Source of the DNA: Salipaludibacillus agaradhaerens
GTDB taxonomy: Bacteria > Bacillota > Bacilli > Bacillales > Salisediminibacteriaceae
DNA: 64,000 bases
Direction: 5' to 3'
Assembly (NCBI RefSeq): GCF_002019735.1
Contig: NZ_KV917378.1
Span: 3,808,869 to 3,872,868 of the forward strand
Shown: piece by piece, positions 1-9,548 of the stretch
Layout: each line of letters begins with the position of its first letter
How positions within the stretch are numbered: position 1 is the stretch's first letter
Position numbers and translations under genes: made by a program
The notes under the pieces: model-generated
The model's database searches: none
What the model saw: only the letters and a program-made list of their open reading frames with translations
Told to the model about the DNA's origin: nothing

Positions 1-1323
1 GTGGAAGCGGTGGAGGCTATTTATAATAACGGTGGTGGGAGGTTAATAGTACCAAAGGGGATTTGGCTCACAGGTCCTATCCGTTTCACGAGCCATATGG
101 AGCTCCATCTTCAAAAAGGGGCTGTGATTGTTTTCAGCCGTGATTACACAGATTATCCTCTCATTATCTCAAGCTTTGAAGGAGAACCGGCCGTTCGTTG
201 TCAATCACCTCTTGATGGTGAGGATATGACTGATATTGCGATTACTGGTGAAGGAGTGATTGATGGAGCGGGAGAGGCATGGCGCCCTGTGAAAAAATAT
301 AAAGTGACGTGTAAACAATGGAGCCAGTTAGTGGATAGTGGCGGGGTGGTAGAAGAAGCTGATGATATTTGGTGGCCAACAAAAGCGGCATTAGCAGGGA
401 AACAAGCTGTTAAAAATCTAAAAGATCGCAAGGAATTTTCATTATCTGCTTATGAACCTTACAAAGAGTTTTTACGCCCAAATTTAGTTAGTTTTAGACG
501 TTGCAACATTATTTTAATTGAAGGTGTTACCTTTCAGAATTCCCCAGCTTGGAATATCCACCCTTATATGTGCACGCATGTCACAATTAAAGGGATTCAA
601 GTTAGAAATCCATGGTATGCACAAAATGGTGATGGACTCGATATAGAATCATGTCGTTATGTAAGTGTGGAGGATAGCACTTTTGACGTTGGAGATGACG
701 CTATTTGTGTGAAATCAGGTAAAGATGAAGCTGGACGAAAAGCGGCTATGCCAAGTGAAGACATCCGAATTAAAGGGTGTACGGTTTACCATGGTCATGG
801 AGGTTTTGTTATAGGAAGTGAAATGTCAGGGGGTGTTAGACGCGTGTCAGTGACTAACTGCTTATTTATGGGGACAGATACTGGGTTAAGATTTAAGAGC
901 TGCCGAGGACGGGGAGGCATAGTAGAGAATATTTCAATTTCAGATATTCATATGGTTAATATCAAGCATGAAGCAGTCATTTTTCATATGTTTTATGAAA
1001 AAACTGAGGATGAAAACATACGGTGGAAGCCAATCTCAGAAGAAACACCTCAGTTTCGCCATATACATATGAAGCGGCTTACGTGTGCTGGAGCTGATCA
1101 GGCGATTTCTATGACAGGCTTACCTGAAATGCCGTTACAGGATATCACTTTCACACACTCAAAATTTCATACTAAACATGGTATAACAGCTTTATATTGT
1201 GATCAACTGTCACTTCTAAGTACGAGCGTGACGACCACTGATGAGCCAAAATTTTGTTTAAACCACGTGACGAACCATAATCTAAAGAAAGATGATATTT
1301 TTACGGAAACTAAAGTATTCTAG
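1..1323 (+). CDS. GH28 polygalacturonase-family glycosidase, 5' end outside window
   Basis: Right-handed parallel beta-helix enzyme that hydrolyses galacturonosyl linkages in pectin fragments. The four GH28 signatures are present in order: NGDGLDI near residue 208, DVGDDA near 230, GHGG near 265 and GLRFKS near 295, giving the expected catalytic aspartates and the substrate-binding His and Arg/Lys. The reading frame is open from base 1 and begins inside the first beta-helix turns (GGGRLIVPKGIWLTGPI). The usual first motif (YGAVGDGVTDNT-like), present in the paralogue at 9845, is missing, so the gene is truncated by the window edge and the GTG at base 1 is not its start. No signal peptide can be assessed. 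It ends at a strong terminator and is convergent with the DUF624 gene. Exo- or endo-action is not decided by sequence, but the missing secretion signal in the paralogue suggests cytoplasmic oligosaccharide processing. Confidence 0.93.
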   Translation: MEAVEAIYNNGGGRLIVPKGIWLTGPIRFTSHMELHLQKGAVIVFSRDYTDYPLIISSFEGEPAVRCQSPLDGEDMTDIAITGEGVIDGAGEAWRPVKKYKVTCKQWSQLVDSGGVVEEADDIWWPTKAALAGKQAVKNLKDRKEFSLSAYEPYKEFLRPNLVSFRRCNIILIEGVTFQNSPAWNIHPYMCTHVTIKGIQVRNPWYAQNGDGLDIESCRYVSVEDSTFDVGDDAICVKSGKDEAGRKAAMPSEDIRIKGCTVYHGHGGFVIGSEMSGGVRRVSVTNCLFMGTDTGLRFKSCRGRGGIVENISISDIHMVNIKHEAVIFHMFYEKTEDENIRWKPISEETPQFRHIHMKRLTCAGADQAISMTGLPEMPLQDITFTHSKFHTKHGITALYCDQLSLLSTSVTTTDEPKFCLNHVTNHNLKKDDIFTETKVF

Positions 1324-1363
1324 CTGTGCTAAGATATTTTACATTGGAAGAGTAAAGAACCTA

Positions 1364-1401
1364 AAAAAGTGAAAGACGAGGTTTCCCGTCTTTCACTTTT
1401 T
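1364..1401. terminator. Bidirectional rho-independent terminator
   Basis: A perfect 15-bp stem, AAAAAGTGAAAGACG with its complement, closes an 8-nt loop. It has a T-run on the plus-strand exit and, because of the matching A-run, also on the minus-strand exit. It lies between the convergent GH28 gene and DUF624 gene and can serve both. Confidence 0.9.
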
Positions 1402-1521
1402 AAGTATGATTATTGCTCTTTAAAGACTATCCACTCTAAGGAATAGGCTTTTCATTTCTGATATTTTATTTGAGAAAGAAGCCATACGTAGCCTATTTGT
1501 TAAGATAAAGCTTTATATTAT

Positions 1522-2178
1522 TCACTCAGCTTGTAGTAAAGCTTCCTTAGCTAATATTTTCTCCCTTTTCCGCTCTAATAATTTAAAGGCAGTACTAGCG
1601 GACCACATCATCACATAAGTCGGAATACTTATAGAGAAAAAAGGAACTAATCCTGGGATAAGCATAAATAAATAATACAAGAGGGCAAGAATGATACCGG
1701 TTCCAATTGTCAGATGAAGGTTTGTCATGCCTATTAGTAAAGCATATTTTAAATAATGAATAAAGGGTAATTGAAAATGGACATAAACAGGGAAGAAATA
1801 CATAAATAAAATAACGAATAAAAGTGCTACAAGCACAAAGAAAAAGAAAAGAAAACTGTAAAGATGTCCGGTTACAATCGATAAATACTGTAAATCAATA
1901 AAGAGCACATAAGCGATAGCAACAAAAATCAAAGCGAATAAATTGCCTTTTAAAAATTCTTGTTTGAACGTTTTAAAAAATGTAGCAAAAACAGGGGTAT
2001 CTGGTTCACCTCTAAGCCATTTTCTCGTTACAGTAAATAAAGCAATCGTTGCTGGGAAAATACCTAAAATAATGCCTCCCATCAAGGTGAATAAGAGCCA
2101 AACTAAATTAGCGTAAGCAAGCCGCATGATCCATTCACTAATTCGAAGAAATCCACCCATCAAACCTGACATTTCCAT
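1522..2178 (-). CDS. YesL-like DUF624 membrane protein
   Basis: A 218-residue integral membrane protein of the DUF624/YesL family. The amino end (GLMGGFLRISEWIMRLAYANLVWLLFT) and the FPATIALF motif are typical. About five hydrophobic segments are visible, with a basic C-terminal tail. Members are habitually encoded beside carbohydrate ABC transporters and YesM/YesN or AraC regulators, but their biochemical role is not known. The start ATG has a GAGGG ribosome site eight bases upstream. A second family member occurs at 24312, so each transporter module in this window has one. It is divergent from the AraC-type regulator at 2782. Confidence 0.85.
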   Translation of the reverse strand: MEMSGLMGGFLRISEWIMRLAYANLVWLLFTLMGGIILGIFPATIALFTVTRKWLRGEPDTPVFATFFKTFKQEFLKGNLFALIFVAIAYVLFIDLQYLSIVTGHLYSFLFFFFVLVALLFVILFMYFFPVYVHFQLPFIHYLKYALLIGMTNLHLTIGTGIILALLYYLFMLIPGLVPFFSISIPTYVMMWSASTAFKLLERKREKILAKEALLQAE

Positions 2179-2235
2179 ATTAATCCCTCATTTCATTCAA
2201 TGTCGTTCGTGGACTTTAGCAAAGTAACTTGTCTA

Positions 2236-2400
2236 TTTAATATAACGACCTTCAATCATTGGGCATTTTCGTACTTCTCACACTGATTGGCCGTTGAGTG
2301 AATCAGGATATTAGTGTCCGTGAGCTCCCGCCTAAATATATTTTTTATGCTCTCTATTTTGAGGCGGGTGTTTTTCAGACCGTTATCTGTGATAAAGCTC
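2236..2400 (-). repeat. Dispersed structured repeat, copy A
   Basis: Read on the minus strand, it begins TTTATCACAGATAACGG and ends near TGATTGAAGGTCGTTATA, aligning along its length with copies at 24991-25145, 27060-27204, 38008-38133 and 58060-58219. Two hairpins are visible: CCCGCCT (2327-2333) pairs perfectly with AGGCGGG (2362-2368), and CTGATT (2283-2288) pairs with AATCAG (2301-2306). It fills most of the gap between the DUF624 gene and the AraC regulator. A 71-codon open frame here (2256-2471) is only a product of the repeat. Confidence 0.8.
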
Positions 2401-2530
2401 AAGTACGGATTATGAGCTAACAGAGTTAAAGCAATGAAATAACTAGTTAAAATACAATTGGATGTAAACACAGGGTATCACAGCAAAGCTTTACATCGGG
2501 TAAAAATGACTGAAGTTCTGAGGAAATGAT

Positions 2531-2622
2531 AACGTTTGAAATTTGCCATAATTAATATATGATTTTATCTGTATATCTTTGGTAAGTTATTTTATAATGT
2601 TAATAACAACGTTTGAAAACGT
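2531..2622 (+). promoter_or_regulatory. Candidate promoter and operator region of the AraC-type regulator
   Basis: AACGTTTGAAA occurs twice as a direct repeat, at 2531-2541 and 2608-2618. The second copy is part of a palindrome, ACGTTT-GA-AAACGT (2609-2622). A good -10 box TATAAT lies at 2593-2598, but no convincing -35 is seen at 17 bp. The palindrome just downstream of the -10 suggests repression, perhaps by a LacI-type protein. This is inference from position and symmetry only. Confidence 0.4.
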
Positions 2623-2781
2623 CCCACCTACTCCTAATCCTCTTACATCAGGAAGACACGTCATGCTAATAGTCAATAATCTATGAATACGCAATATTGT
2701 AAGCGTAAACATTACTCCTTCGTCCGCCACAGTATCAGTCACTAAGCAAAAGTTTCACTGGAATTAACCGGGGGTGAAAAA

Positions 2782-5091
2782 GTGAAAAATAAGAGCTTTC
2801 TAATGAAACTAATTATCTTTGGCTGCTTAATAAGTATTGTACCGGTTGTTTTTATTGGCACGTTTTCCTATGTCCAATCAACAAATGAAATCCAAGAAAA
2901 AGTTAATGAAGAAAAAATACAATCTATGCAACAGGTTAATTCCAATGTTGAGCAAATTTTAACGACTGTTAATTTCACGCTTAATAGAATTATTGATTCT
3001 GCTGTAATGGAGCATTCTTTACGTCGATCAATGATCGCTGAAGATTTTCAAATTCATCGAGATTTACGTAAAGAATTAGTTAATTTACAATCTATGGAGA
3101 CACGGGTAGAGGATATTACAATCCTTAATTTTGAAAGGGATTGGCTCATGAATAATCGTGGAATAAGCAGGTTGGATGAACATCCAGATTCAGCATTATA
3201 CATATCTTTTTTAGACATGCCAAATAACTCCTCTTGGGAGTTGCTAGAGCATGAAGTATTTGAAGAACCTATTTCTAGTGGAAGTTGTACTTATTCTTTA
3301 AGCTTAGTCAAAAAACTACCTACCTTCCAAAGTAATAAATTTGGCTTAGCTTTTGCAAACATCCCTACCTGTACAATCGCAGACATGATTTTTTCTGACA
3401 ATTCCTCAGAAGAATTTATGATTGTAAATCATGAATTTGATATCATCGTTCACCCTGATGAAGAAATGATCGGACAATCATTATTAAATAGCAATTATGT
3501 ATCCTCGCTAACGCCCTTTGAAGAAGAAAAAACAGGTCAATTTAATACGACCATACATGATGAACCCTACACTATTACTTATCACACCTCCGATTTTAAC
3601 GACTGGACTTACTTATCGATAATGTCTATTAATGAGTTAACAGCAGAATCTAAAAGTATCGGTTGGATGACCATTTTGGTTACGTCACTTATGATTGTTA
3701 TGTCACTTATTACGGTTTTTATTATAAGTCGACGTCTTTATTCACCGCTACAGCGAGTAATGCGACAAATTGAATATCATCTTCCAACATTAAGGAAAAA
3801 TGAAACGGATGATTTAACGTTGTTAGAGAACCAAGTGACACATTTATTTTCATCAAAAACGACGATGGAAGTAGAACTTCTAGAGCATAAAAAGCAAGTG
3901 AAAGTTTTATTTATGAATCGTCTCTATCAAGGCATTATAAAACCATCTGACCTAGAGGAAAAATTAGCGTATTTTAATCTTAACGATATGACGGCTAAGT
4001 GGCGTCGGCATGTTGTCCTCACAATCAAGTTAGATTGCATGGAAGAATCAGTATATGAAGCAGCGGACAGGGAATTACTTTCCTTTGCTATGATGAATGT
4101 AGCAGAAGAATCTGTACGGGGAATCGATCATTTACCTGTCGTGTGGGTGAACAAATCCTTAGTTATCCTTATAGGCTTTACTGAAGAAGAGTCTGATATA
4201 CAAATGAATTCAACCATTTACAAGTTAACTGAACAACTGCAAGATAATATTGAAACATGCTTGTATATTACAGTTAGTATTGGCATTAGTCTGCCGTTTG
4301 TTAAGTTGTTAGATGCTTCAAGAGCTTACCAAGAAGGGCTCGAAGCTCTAAAGCATCGAATTACATTAGGAAAAGGTGTTATCGTTCATTATGAAACAAT
4401 AAATTCTGGGAAACATACTTTAATTTATGAATATCCTCAAAGGGCAGAAGAAGAATTAATATTAGCTATTAAAGTTGCGGATAAAACGAAAGCACTGGCA
4501 CATCTGAAAGCATGGATGAGTAAAGTGTTTAAAGACACGTATTCACCCCGAGAGTACCATATTTCAATGATGCGTCTCCTTAATAATCTATTACTTATCA
4601 AACAGGAGAATAGTATTAGTTTTCAAGAAATTGACGTTGAATATGACGCATTGTATGAAGAACTTCTAACGATTCACATGAAAGAGGATATAGAGAAGTG
4701 GTTTAAAACAAAGCTGATCTGTCCACTCATTGAGATTTTTAGTAAACGGCGTGAATCTCAGTTTCAAAATATCTCTGAAAAAATGATGGATTTAATTCAT
4801 AAACATTATGATACAAACATTACATTAGAAGAATACGCAGAAAAAATGCATTACAATGCCAATTACTTAAGTAGCGTCTTTAAACAGGAGACAAATTACA
4901 CATTTAGTGAGTATTTAGCAAAGTATCGTTTCAAAAAGGCTAAACAGTGGTTAATTGAAACAAACATGACGGTAAAAGAAATTGCTGATAAGCTTCAATA
5001 TAAAAATTCACAAAATTTCATTAGATCGTTTAAAAAGTTAGAAAATATGACGCCAGGTCAATATAGAAAAGAGTATAGTCGTGTCTCTTAA
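2782..5091 (+). CDS. Membrane-anchored AraC-family transcriptional regulator (YtdP/YesS type)
   Basis: A 769-residue regulator with a transmembrane helix near residues 10-30, an extracellular sensor region of about 260 residues, a second helix near 295-317, a long cytoplasmic linker, and a C-terminal AraC double helix-turn-helix near 670-765 (ITLEEYAEKMHYNANYLSSVF and the MTPGQYR ending). The plan and length match B. subtilis YtdP and YesS, single-component regulators of pectin-oligosaccharide genes. The start is GTG at 2782 with GGGGGTG about six bases upstream. It sits directly before the solute-binding protein and permeases it most likely controls, probably sensing an extracellular oligosaccharide, alone or with that binding protein. 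No kinase domain is present. Confidence 0.88.
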   Translation: MKNKSFLMKLIIFGCLISIVPVVFIGTFSYVQSTNEIQEKVNEEKIQSMQQVNSNVEQILTTVNFTLNRIIDSAVMEHSLRRSMIAEDFQIHRDLRKELVNLQSMETRVEDITILNFERDWLMNNRGISRLDEHPDSALYISFLDMPNNSSWELLEHEVFEEPISSGSCTYSLSLVKKLPTFQSNKFGLAFANIPTCTIADMIFSDNSSEEFMIVNHEFDIIVHPDEEMIGQSLLNSNYVSSLTPFEEEKTGQFNTTIHDEPYTITYHTSDFNDWTYLSIMSINELTAESKSIGWMTILVTSLMIVMSLITVFIISRRLYSPLQRVMRQIEYHLPTLRKNETDDLTLLENQVTHLFSSKTTMEVELLEHKKQVKVLFMNRLYQGIIKPSDLEEKLAYFNLNDMTAKWRRHVVLTIKLDCMEESVYEAADRELLSFAMMNVAEESVRGIDHLPVVWVNKSLVILIGFTEEESDIQMNSTIYKLTEQLQDNIETCLYITVSIGISLPFVKLLDASRAYQEGLEALKHRITLGKGVIVHYETINSGKHTLIYEYPQRAEEELILAIKVADKTKALAHLKAWMSKVFKDTYSPREYHISMMRLLNNLLLIKQENSISFQEIDVEYDALYEELLTIHMKEDIEKWFKTKLICPLIEIFSKRRESQFQNISEKMMDLIHKHYDTNITLEEYAEKMHYNANYLSSVFKQETNYTFSEYLAKYRFKKAKQWLIETNMTVKEIADKLQYKNSQNFIRSFKKLENMTPGQYRKEYSRVS

Positions 5092-5162
5092 AGTCTCTCA
5101 AAACAATTAACAGTGGCCAGACTTAAACAATATCAAGCAGTGGGGAATTGCTGATGCTTGGG

Positions 5163-5184
5163 CTCGCCTCTAAGGCGAGTCTTT
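5163..5184 (+). terminator. Terminator after AraC-type regulator
   Basis: CTCGCCT-CTA-AGGCGAG forms a perfect 7-bp stem (5163-5179) followed by TCTTTAATGTTTT. The T-run is interrupted, so efficiency may be moderate. Confidence 0.65.
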
Positions 5185-5632
5185 AATGTTTTGAAAATTA
5201 TATAAAGGTGAGTAGTTATTGGATTTGAGAAAGGGAGGAAAAATTCAGGAGTATGTCTATGAAAGAGATGCCAAGACTTTTGCTCAGAATCTGGGCGAAT
5301 ATGACATCGTAAAACGGATAATCACTAGATCAGATGGAGGGATAACGGCGCTAAGCAGTACGAGGGAGAAGATGTGTATGAGTTAGTGATTATATACATT
5401 ATACGTTCGTGTATTTTAGAATTGATGAGGAAACAACGTTGTTATTATGAGTTCTCATAAAATAAGGAGGGGGAAACGGAAGACATTAACTATCACCGAG
5501 TTGTCTCATCCTAAACACTACACAAATTATGTAACCGCTGTCATTTTACTTGTGAGTTATCACGTATTTAGTTGGTCGCAATCAAACGGTCAAGGTTTGC
5601 TAATAATTTTTTTATAATGGGAGGTTAATTTT
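5185..5632 (+). other. Intergenic region with coding-like remnant and palindromes
   Basis: No intact gene is seen. Between about 5250 and 5450 the plus strand reads like a broken coding sequence: one frame gives YVYERDAKTFAQNLGEYDIV and later text such as EDVYELVI and FRIDEETTLL appears in shifted frames, as expected of a decayed gene. I do not recognise the protein. A perfect 12-bp palindrome AACAACGTTGTT lies at 5432-5443, and CAAAC (5583-5587) faces GTTTG (5595-5599) just upstream of the solute-binding protein, which may be a regulator site. The GGGAGG ribosome site of that gene lies about eight bases before its ATG. Confidence 0.4.
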
Positions 5633-7171
5633 ATGTTCACTGTTAAAAAAATTCTTTCTCTCTGCGGCATGACTGCAACGTCTCTGTTAATACTGGCTGC
5701 CTGCGGTGGAAATGAAAATGTCTCTCAAAGTAATTCCAATGAAGGCTCCGGCAATCATACATCCGATAATGGGGAACCTTTCGAAATTGAGATGATGGCT
5801 AATTTACACACACCTGAAACGCCTGATAACTTGCTAAAAGAACTACTTGAAGAAAAGACGAACACCGTTCTTAATATCCAATGGGTACCTGATGGGAACT
5901 ATGAGGAGCGTTTAAACACAGCTTTTGCTACAGGGACGTTACCGATGGTCGTACCTATGGGTTTCGATATGTTCAATCAATTTAAAGACGCTATGAGAGC
6001 AGGGGAGTTTTGGGAGATAGAGCCTTACCTTGAAGAGTTTGAAAACCTTAATAACCTTAATCCTGACATTTTAGACAATACACGTGTTGATGGAAAGCTT
6101 TATGCTATTTACCAAGGGCGTCCTTTATCACGACAAGGTATTATTTATCGAAAAGATTGGGCTGATAATTTAGGAATTGATGAGCCCACAAATACAGATG
6201 AGTTTTATGAGATGGTGCGTGCGTTTACTGAAGATGACCCGAATGGTACCGGCCAAGATGATACGATCGGAATGACTGATAGAAGTGATCTTGTATATGG
6301 GTCTTTCAAAACGATTGCATCATGGTTCGGAACACCGAATTCCTGGGGAGAAGAAGACGGTGAATTATTGCCGGAATTTATGTTCGACGAATACATGGAG
6401 ACACTCGATTACATGAAAGACATTCATTCGAATGGCTATATGAATCAGGATTTTCCTGTGACGAGTAAAGACGATCAAATCGCACAATTTACTAGCGGCA
6501 GAGCTGGGGTTTATGTTGGCTCAATGGGAGATGTTCTCAGTCTTTATAATGATGCCTCTGCCACTAACCCTGACATTGAATTAGCCGTTACCAATTATAT
6601 CGAAGGACCGGACGGAGAGTATGGTATTTGGGCTATTCCTGGTTTTGGGAGTGTGATGATGTTCCCGAAATCAGCGATTGAAACAGAAGATGAATTACGA
6701 AAAGTTCTTGGTTTTTATGATGACTTAATGACGCCAGAAGTAGCTAACTTACTCGTTTGGGGAGTGGAAGGAACACACTATGAAGTTGAGGGCGATGGTA
6801 TTCGAATTATAGAAGAAAACCGGAACCTAGTCGACACGCAAGTAAGACCGTTCCTCTCGCTCGAAGTAGGTGAGCCAGAATCGAACGGTAGGTATGAGAT
6901 GGTGGCGGAATATGACGTGAAAGCAGAAGCGGATGAATTAATTATTGATAATAACAATTATTTGATTCATGATCCATCTATAACACTTGATAGTGAAACA
7001 TATATTACAAATGGTGACCGTCTGCAGCAATTAATTGACGATGCCACATATCAATATATTTTAGGACAAATGGATGAAGACGATTTTAATAATACAATCG
7101 AGCGATGGAGAAACGAGGGTGGTGACGCGATAATGGCTGAGTTTAATACGTCATACGCCGAACAAAAATAA
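5633..7171 (+). CDS. Lipoprotein solute-binding protein, oligosaccharide ABC transporter (YtcQ/LplA type)
   Basis: A 512-residue extracellular solute-binding protein of the long LplA/YtcQ class. The signal peptide ends in the lipobox LAAC with Cys24 as the lipidated residue, followed by a Ser/Asn/Gly-rich linker (residues 25-45), so the protein is tethered to the outer face of the membrane. The mature part is acidic, as in haloalkaliphile secreted proteins. It should deliver pectin-derived oligogalacturonides or rhamnogalacturonides to the permeases at 7622 and 8609. B. subtilis YtcQ works with YteP and YtcP and borrows the ATPase MsmX, and no ATPase gene is seen here either. A terminator follows the gene, which would let it be made in excess over the permeases. 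The ligand is inferred from neighbours only. Confidence 0.9.
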   Translation: MFTVKKILSLCGMTATSLLILAACGGNENVSQSNSNEGSGNHTSDNGEPFEIEMMANLHTPETPDNLLKELLEEKTNTVLNIQWVPDGNYEERLNTAFATGTLPMVVPMGFDMFNQFKDAMRAGEFWEIEPYLEEFENLNNLNPDILDNTRVDGKLYAIYQGRPLSRQGIIYRKDWADNLGIDEPTNTDEFYEMVRAFTEDDPNGTGQDDTIGMTDRSDLVYGSFKTIASWFGTPNSWGEEDGELLPEFMFDEYMETLDYMKDIHSNGYMNQDFPVTSKDDQIAQFTSGRAGVYVGSMGDVLSLYNDASATNPDIELAVTNYIEGPDGEYGIWAIPGFGSVMMFPKSAIETEDELRKVLGFYDDLMTPEVANLLVWGVEGTHYEVEGDGIRIIEENRNLVDTQVRPFLSLEVGEPESNGRYEMVAEYDVKAEADELIIDNNNYLIHDPSITLDSETYITNGDRLQQLIDDATYQYILGQMDEDDFNNTIERWRNEGGDAIMAEFNTSYAEQK

Positions 7172-7183
7172 TAAGATCATAAT

Positions 7184-7237
7184 AAAAGTGCCTCCATTAG
7201 GTTGTTTAAACACAGCCATAACGGAGGCACTTTTTTT
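7184..7237 (+). terminator. Terminator/attenuator between binding protein and permeases
   Basis: AAAAGTGCCTCC (7184-7195) pairs with GGAGGCACTTTT (7223-7234), and the T-run continues to 7237. It is a canonical intrinsic terminator inside a transporter gene set. Partial readthrough would set a high ratio of binding protein to permease, or the permeases may have their own promoter in 7238-7621. Confidence 0.9.
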
Positions 7238-7621
7238 CTGCTGATTTCTAAGAAGTAAATATGTAGTAATAAGACATTCACTCCTTTGAAAATATACGTA
7301 CTCGCTGTTCACAGCCTTAAGAAATTGAAAAATTTAGTGGTACGTTGGATGAAAAAATTAACTGACGATGAACTGGTAAATGCCACTTTTAAGAAGGTGT
7401 TCTCAGATTGGGAGCTTAATCGTTAACAGGAGACTAGCACACATAATCATCAGCTTAGATTCTGGCTCCCTTCTACTATATAGGGAGAGAAATTTATGCA
7501 CAGATAAAGATGATTATAGACGTTACTTATGAGGAAACGTACGCTTTTTATATAGAGAGCTTGAAGTAAGTAAAGTGAAAGAGGATCACACAGACTGATA
7601 AAAGAGAAAGGGTGAACGAGT
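7238..7621 (+). other. Intergenic region before permease genes
   Basis: About 380 bases without a convincing gene. A 33-codon stretch near 7322-7426 (MKKLTDDELVNATFKKVFSD) reads like protein but has no good start or ribosome site and may be a remnant. CTCCCT and AGGGAG flank a short loop near 7468-7489. The permease ribosome site is AGAAAGGG just before 7622. I could not identify a clear promoter. Confidence 0.35.
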
Positions 7622-8590
7622 ATGGAGCCTCAGTTACAAGGGCAGGTAGAGACGTTGACAAAGTCACAAATACGCTCTGCTAGAAAAAAAGAAATATGGA
7701 AAAATATTAAGAAAAATAAACTCATTTACTTAATGATTTTACCAGGATTTATTTATTTCTTTATTTACAAATATATTCCGATGTATGGTCTCGTGATTGC
7801 GTTCCAAAATTATCAGCCGTATTTAGGGATTACCGGTAGTGAGTGGGTTGGCTTCGAGCATTTCCATAGGTTGTTTACCGGATCGGATTTTTGGATGATT
7901 TTCCGAAACACACTTGTGTTGTTTGGCCTTCAACTATTTATATATTTCCCGATTCCTATTATTCTGGCTCTTATGTTAAACGAAGTGAGACATCATATGT
8001 ATAAACGAACAATTCAAACGCTCATTTATATCCCACATTTTATGTCTTGGGTGGTTATTGTGTCAGTAAGCTTTGTCGTCTTAACGTTAGATGGGGGTAT
8101 TGTAAACGGTATGCTTGAGTACTTTGGCTTTCAACCGATCAACTTCCTTATGAATGACTCGTGGTTCCGCCCCATGTATATATTACAAGTCATTTGGCGA
8201 GAAGCTGGCTGGGGAACAATTATCTTCTTAGCAGCCATCTCTGCAGTTGATCCACAATTATATGAAGCGGCTCGTATGGATGGGGCGAATCGAATTAGAC
8301 AAATGTGGCACATTACACTTCCAGCAATTAAAAGCGTGATTGTCATTCTTTTAATCTTAAAAATTGGCGATGTACTTGAGCTTGGATTTGAACATGTTTA
8401 CTTGCTACTGAATGCTTCAAACCGTGAAGTAGGAGAGATTTTTGACACGTATGTGTACACTGCAGGTTTGAGACAAGGACAATTTAGCTATAGTACGGCA
8501 GTCGGATTTTTTAAAGGAATAGTTGGCTTGATTTTAATCATTTTTGCCAATAGACTCGCTAAAAAGTTTGGCGAAGAAGGTGTTTATTAA
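7622..8590 (+). CDS. ABC transporter permease, YteP/LplB type
   Basis: A 322-residue inner-membrane subunit with an N-terminal cytoplasmic stretch and six predicted helices, starting with LIYLMILPGFIYFFIYKYIP. The cytoplasmic EAA loop that docks the ATPase is clear near residues 218-240 (YEAARMDGANRIRQMWHITL). Length and N-terminal sequence fit B. subtilis YteP/LplB. It pairs with the permease 18 bp downstream to form the channel fed by the lipoprotein at 5633. The ATPase must come from elsewhere (MsmX-type, by family precedent). Confidence 0.92.
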   Translation: MEPQLQGQVETLTKSQIRSARKKEIWKNIKKNKLIYLMILPGFIYFFIYKYIPMYGLVIAFQNYQPYLGITGSEWVGFEHFHRLFTGSDFWMIFRNTLVLFGLQLFIYFPIPIILALMLNEVRHHMYKRTIQTLIYIPHFMSWVVIVSVSFVVLTLDGGIVNGMLEYFGFQPINFLMNDSWFRPMYILQVIWREAGWGTIIFLAAISAVDPQLYEAARMDGANRIRQMWHITLPAIKSVIVILLILKIGDVLELGFEHVYLLLNASNREVGEIFDTYVYTAGLRQGQFSYSTAVGFFKGIVGLILIIFANRLAKKFGEEGVY

Positions 8591-8608
8591 CTTAGGAGGT
8601 GACTGACG

Positions 8609-9484
8609 ATGGTAGAAGATCGTTCATTAGGCAGCAAATTATTTAATATTACCAATGCTATTTTATTGGGCATCATTGCGCTCATTACCGTTCTCCCATT
8701 TTTACATGTTATTGCAGCATCCTTTACGACAAGCGCCGAATTAGCAGCGAAAAAATTTGTATTATTCCCTACAACATGGAGCTTTGATGCGTATCGCTAT
8801 ATCTTTTCTACAGATACGATTTTAAAAGCGATGGGTGTATCGATTGCCGTAACATTAGGAGGCACGATGTGGAGTATGCTTATGTCAACATTAATGGGCT
8901 ACGGTTTATCTAGAAGAGATCTAGTAGGCCGACGTTATATTACATTTTTCGTTATCTTCACGATGCTATTTAATGGTGGGATGATTCCAACGTTCCTCGT
9001 TGTTCAACAAACAGGATTAATGAACTCTTTATTAGCGCTTATTATTCCAGTATCGATAAATGCATTTAATATGATTATATTGAGAAGTTTCTTTCAAAAC
9101 CTACCAGATGGCCTAGAAGAATCAGCTAAAATTGATGGCTGTAATGATTTTGGTATCTTATTTCGAATTGTTATTCCGTGCTCAAAGCCTGCTATTGCGA
9201 CGATTTCACTGTTCTACGCTGTGACGTATTGGAACACTTACATGCATGCCATTCTTTATATTAGTGATTCATCTAAGTGGCCAGTTCAAGTATTACTTAG
9301 ACAAATCGTTGTGTTAGCAAGTGGTTTGAATTATGACGGTGCAGCTTATACAGATATTCCACCGCCAGAGCAAACAGTCAAAATGGCAACGATCGTCGTC
9401 GCAACCATTCCTGTTTTACTCGTTTATCCGTTCTTACAGAAATATTTTGCAAAAGGAGCATTGCTTGGTTCTGTAAAAGGATAA
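8609..9484 (+). CDS. ABC transporter permease, YtcP/LplC type
   Basis: A 291-residue partner permease with six predicted helices and an EAA loop near residues 170-192 (EESAKIDGCNDFGILFRIVI). The C-terminal QKYFAKGALLGSVKG ending is characteristic of the LplC/YtcP class. AGGAGG lies about eight bases before the ATG, and the gene is co-transcribed with the preceding permease. Together they would import pectin oligosaccharides. Confidence 0.92.
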   Translation: MVEDRSLGSKLFNITNAILLGIIALITVLPFLHVIAASFTTSAELAAKKFVLFPTTWSFDAYRYIFSTDTILKAMGVSIAVTLGGTMWSMLMSTLMGYGLSRRDLVGRRYITFFVIFTMLFNGGMIPTFLVVQQTGLMNSLLALIIPVSINAFNMIILRSFFQNLPDGLEESAKIDGCNDFGILFRIVIPCSKPAIATISLFYAVTYWNTYMHAILYISDSSKWPVQVLLRQIVVLASGLNYDGAAYTDIPPPEQTVKMATIVVATIPVLLVYPFLQKYFAKGALLGSVKG

Positions 9485-9548
9485 GGTGACAGATTCGTAG
9501 TGTTAGGTGTTGACGGCAAAGGACGGTTGGTAAACGATATCTTCAGAA

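Noticed and set aside
2256-2471. 71-codon minus-strand open frame
   Set aside because: It lies within dispersed repeat copy A, lacks a ribosome site, and the equivalent frame is not kept in the other copies.
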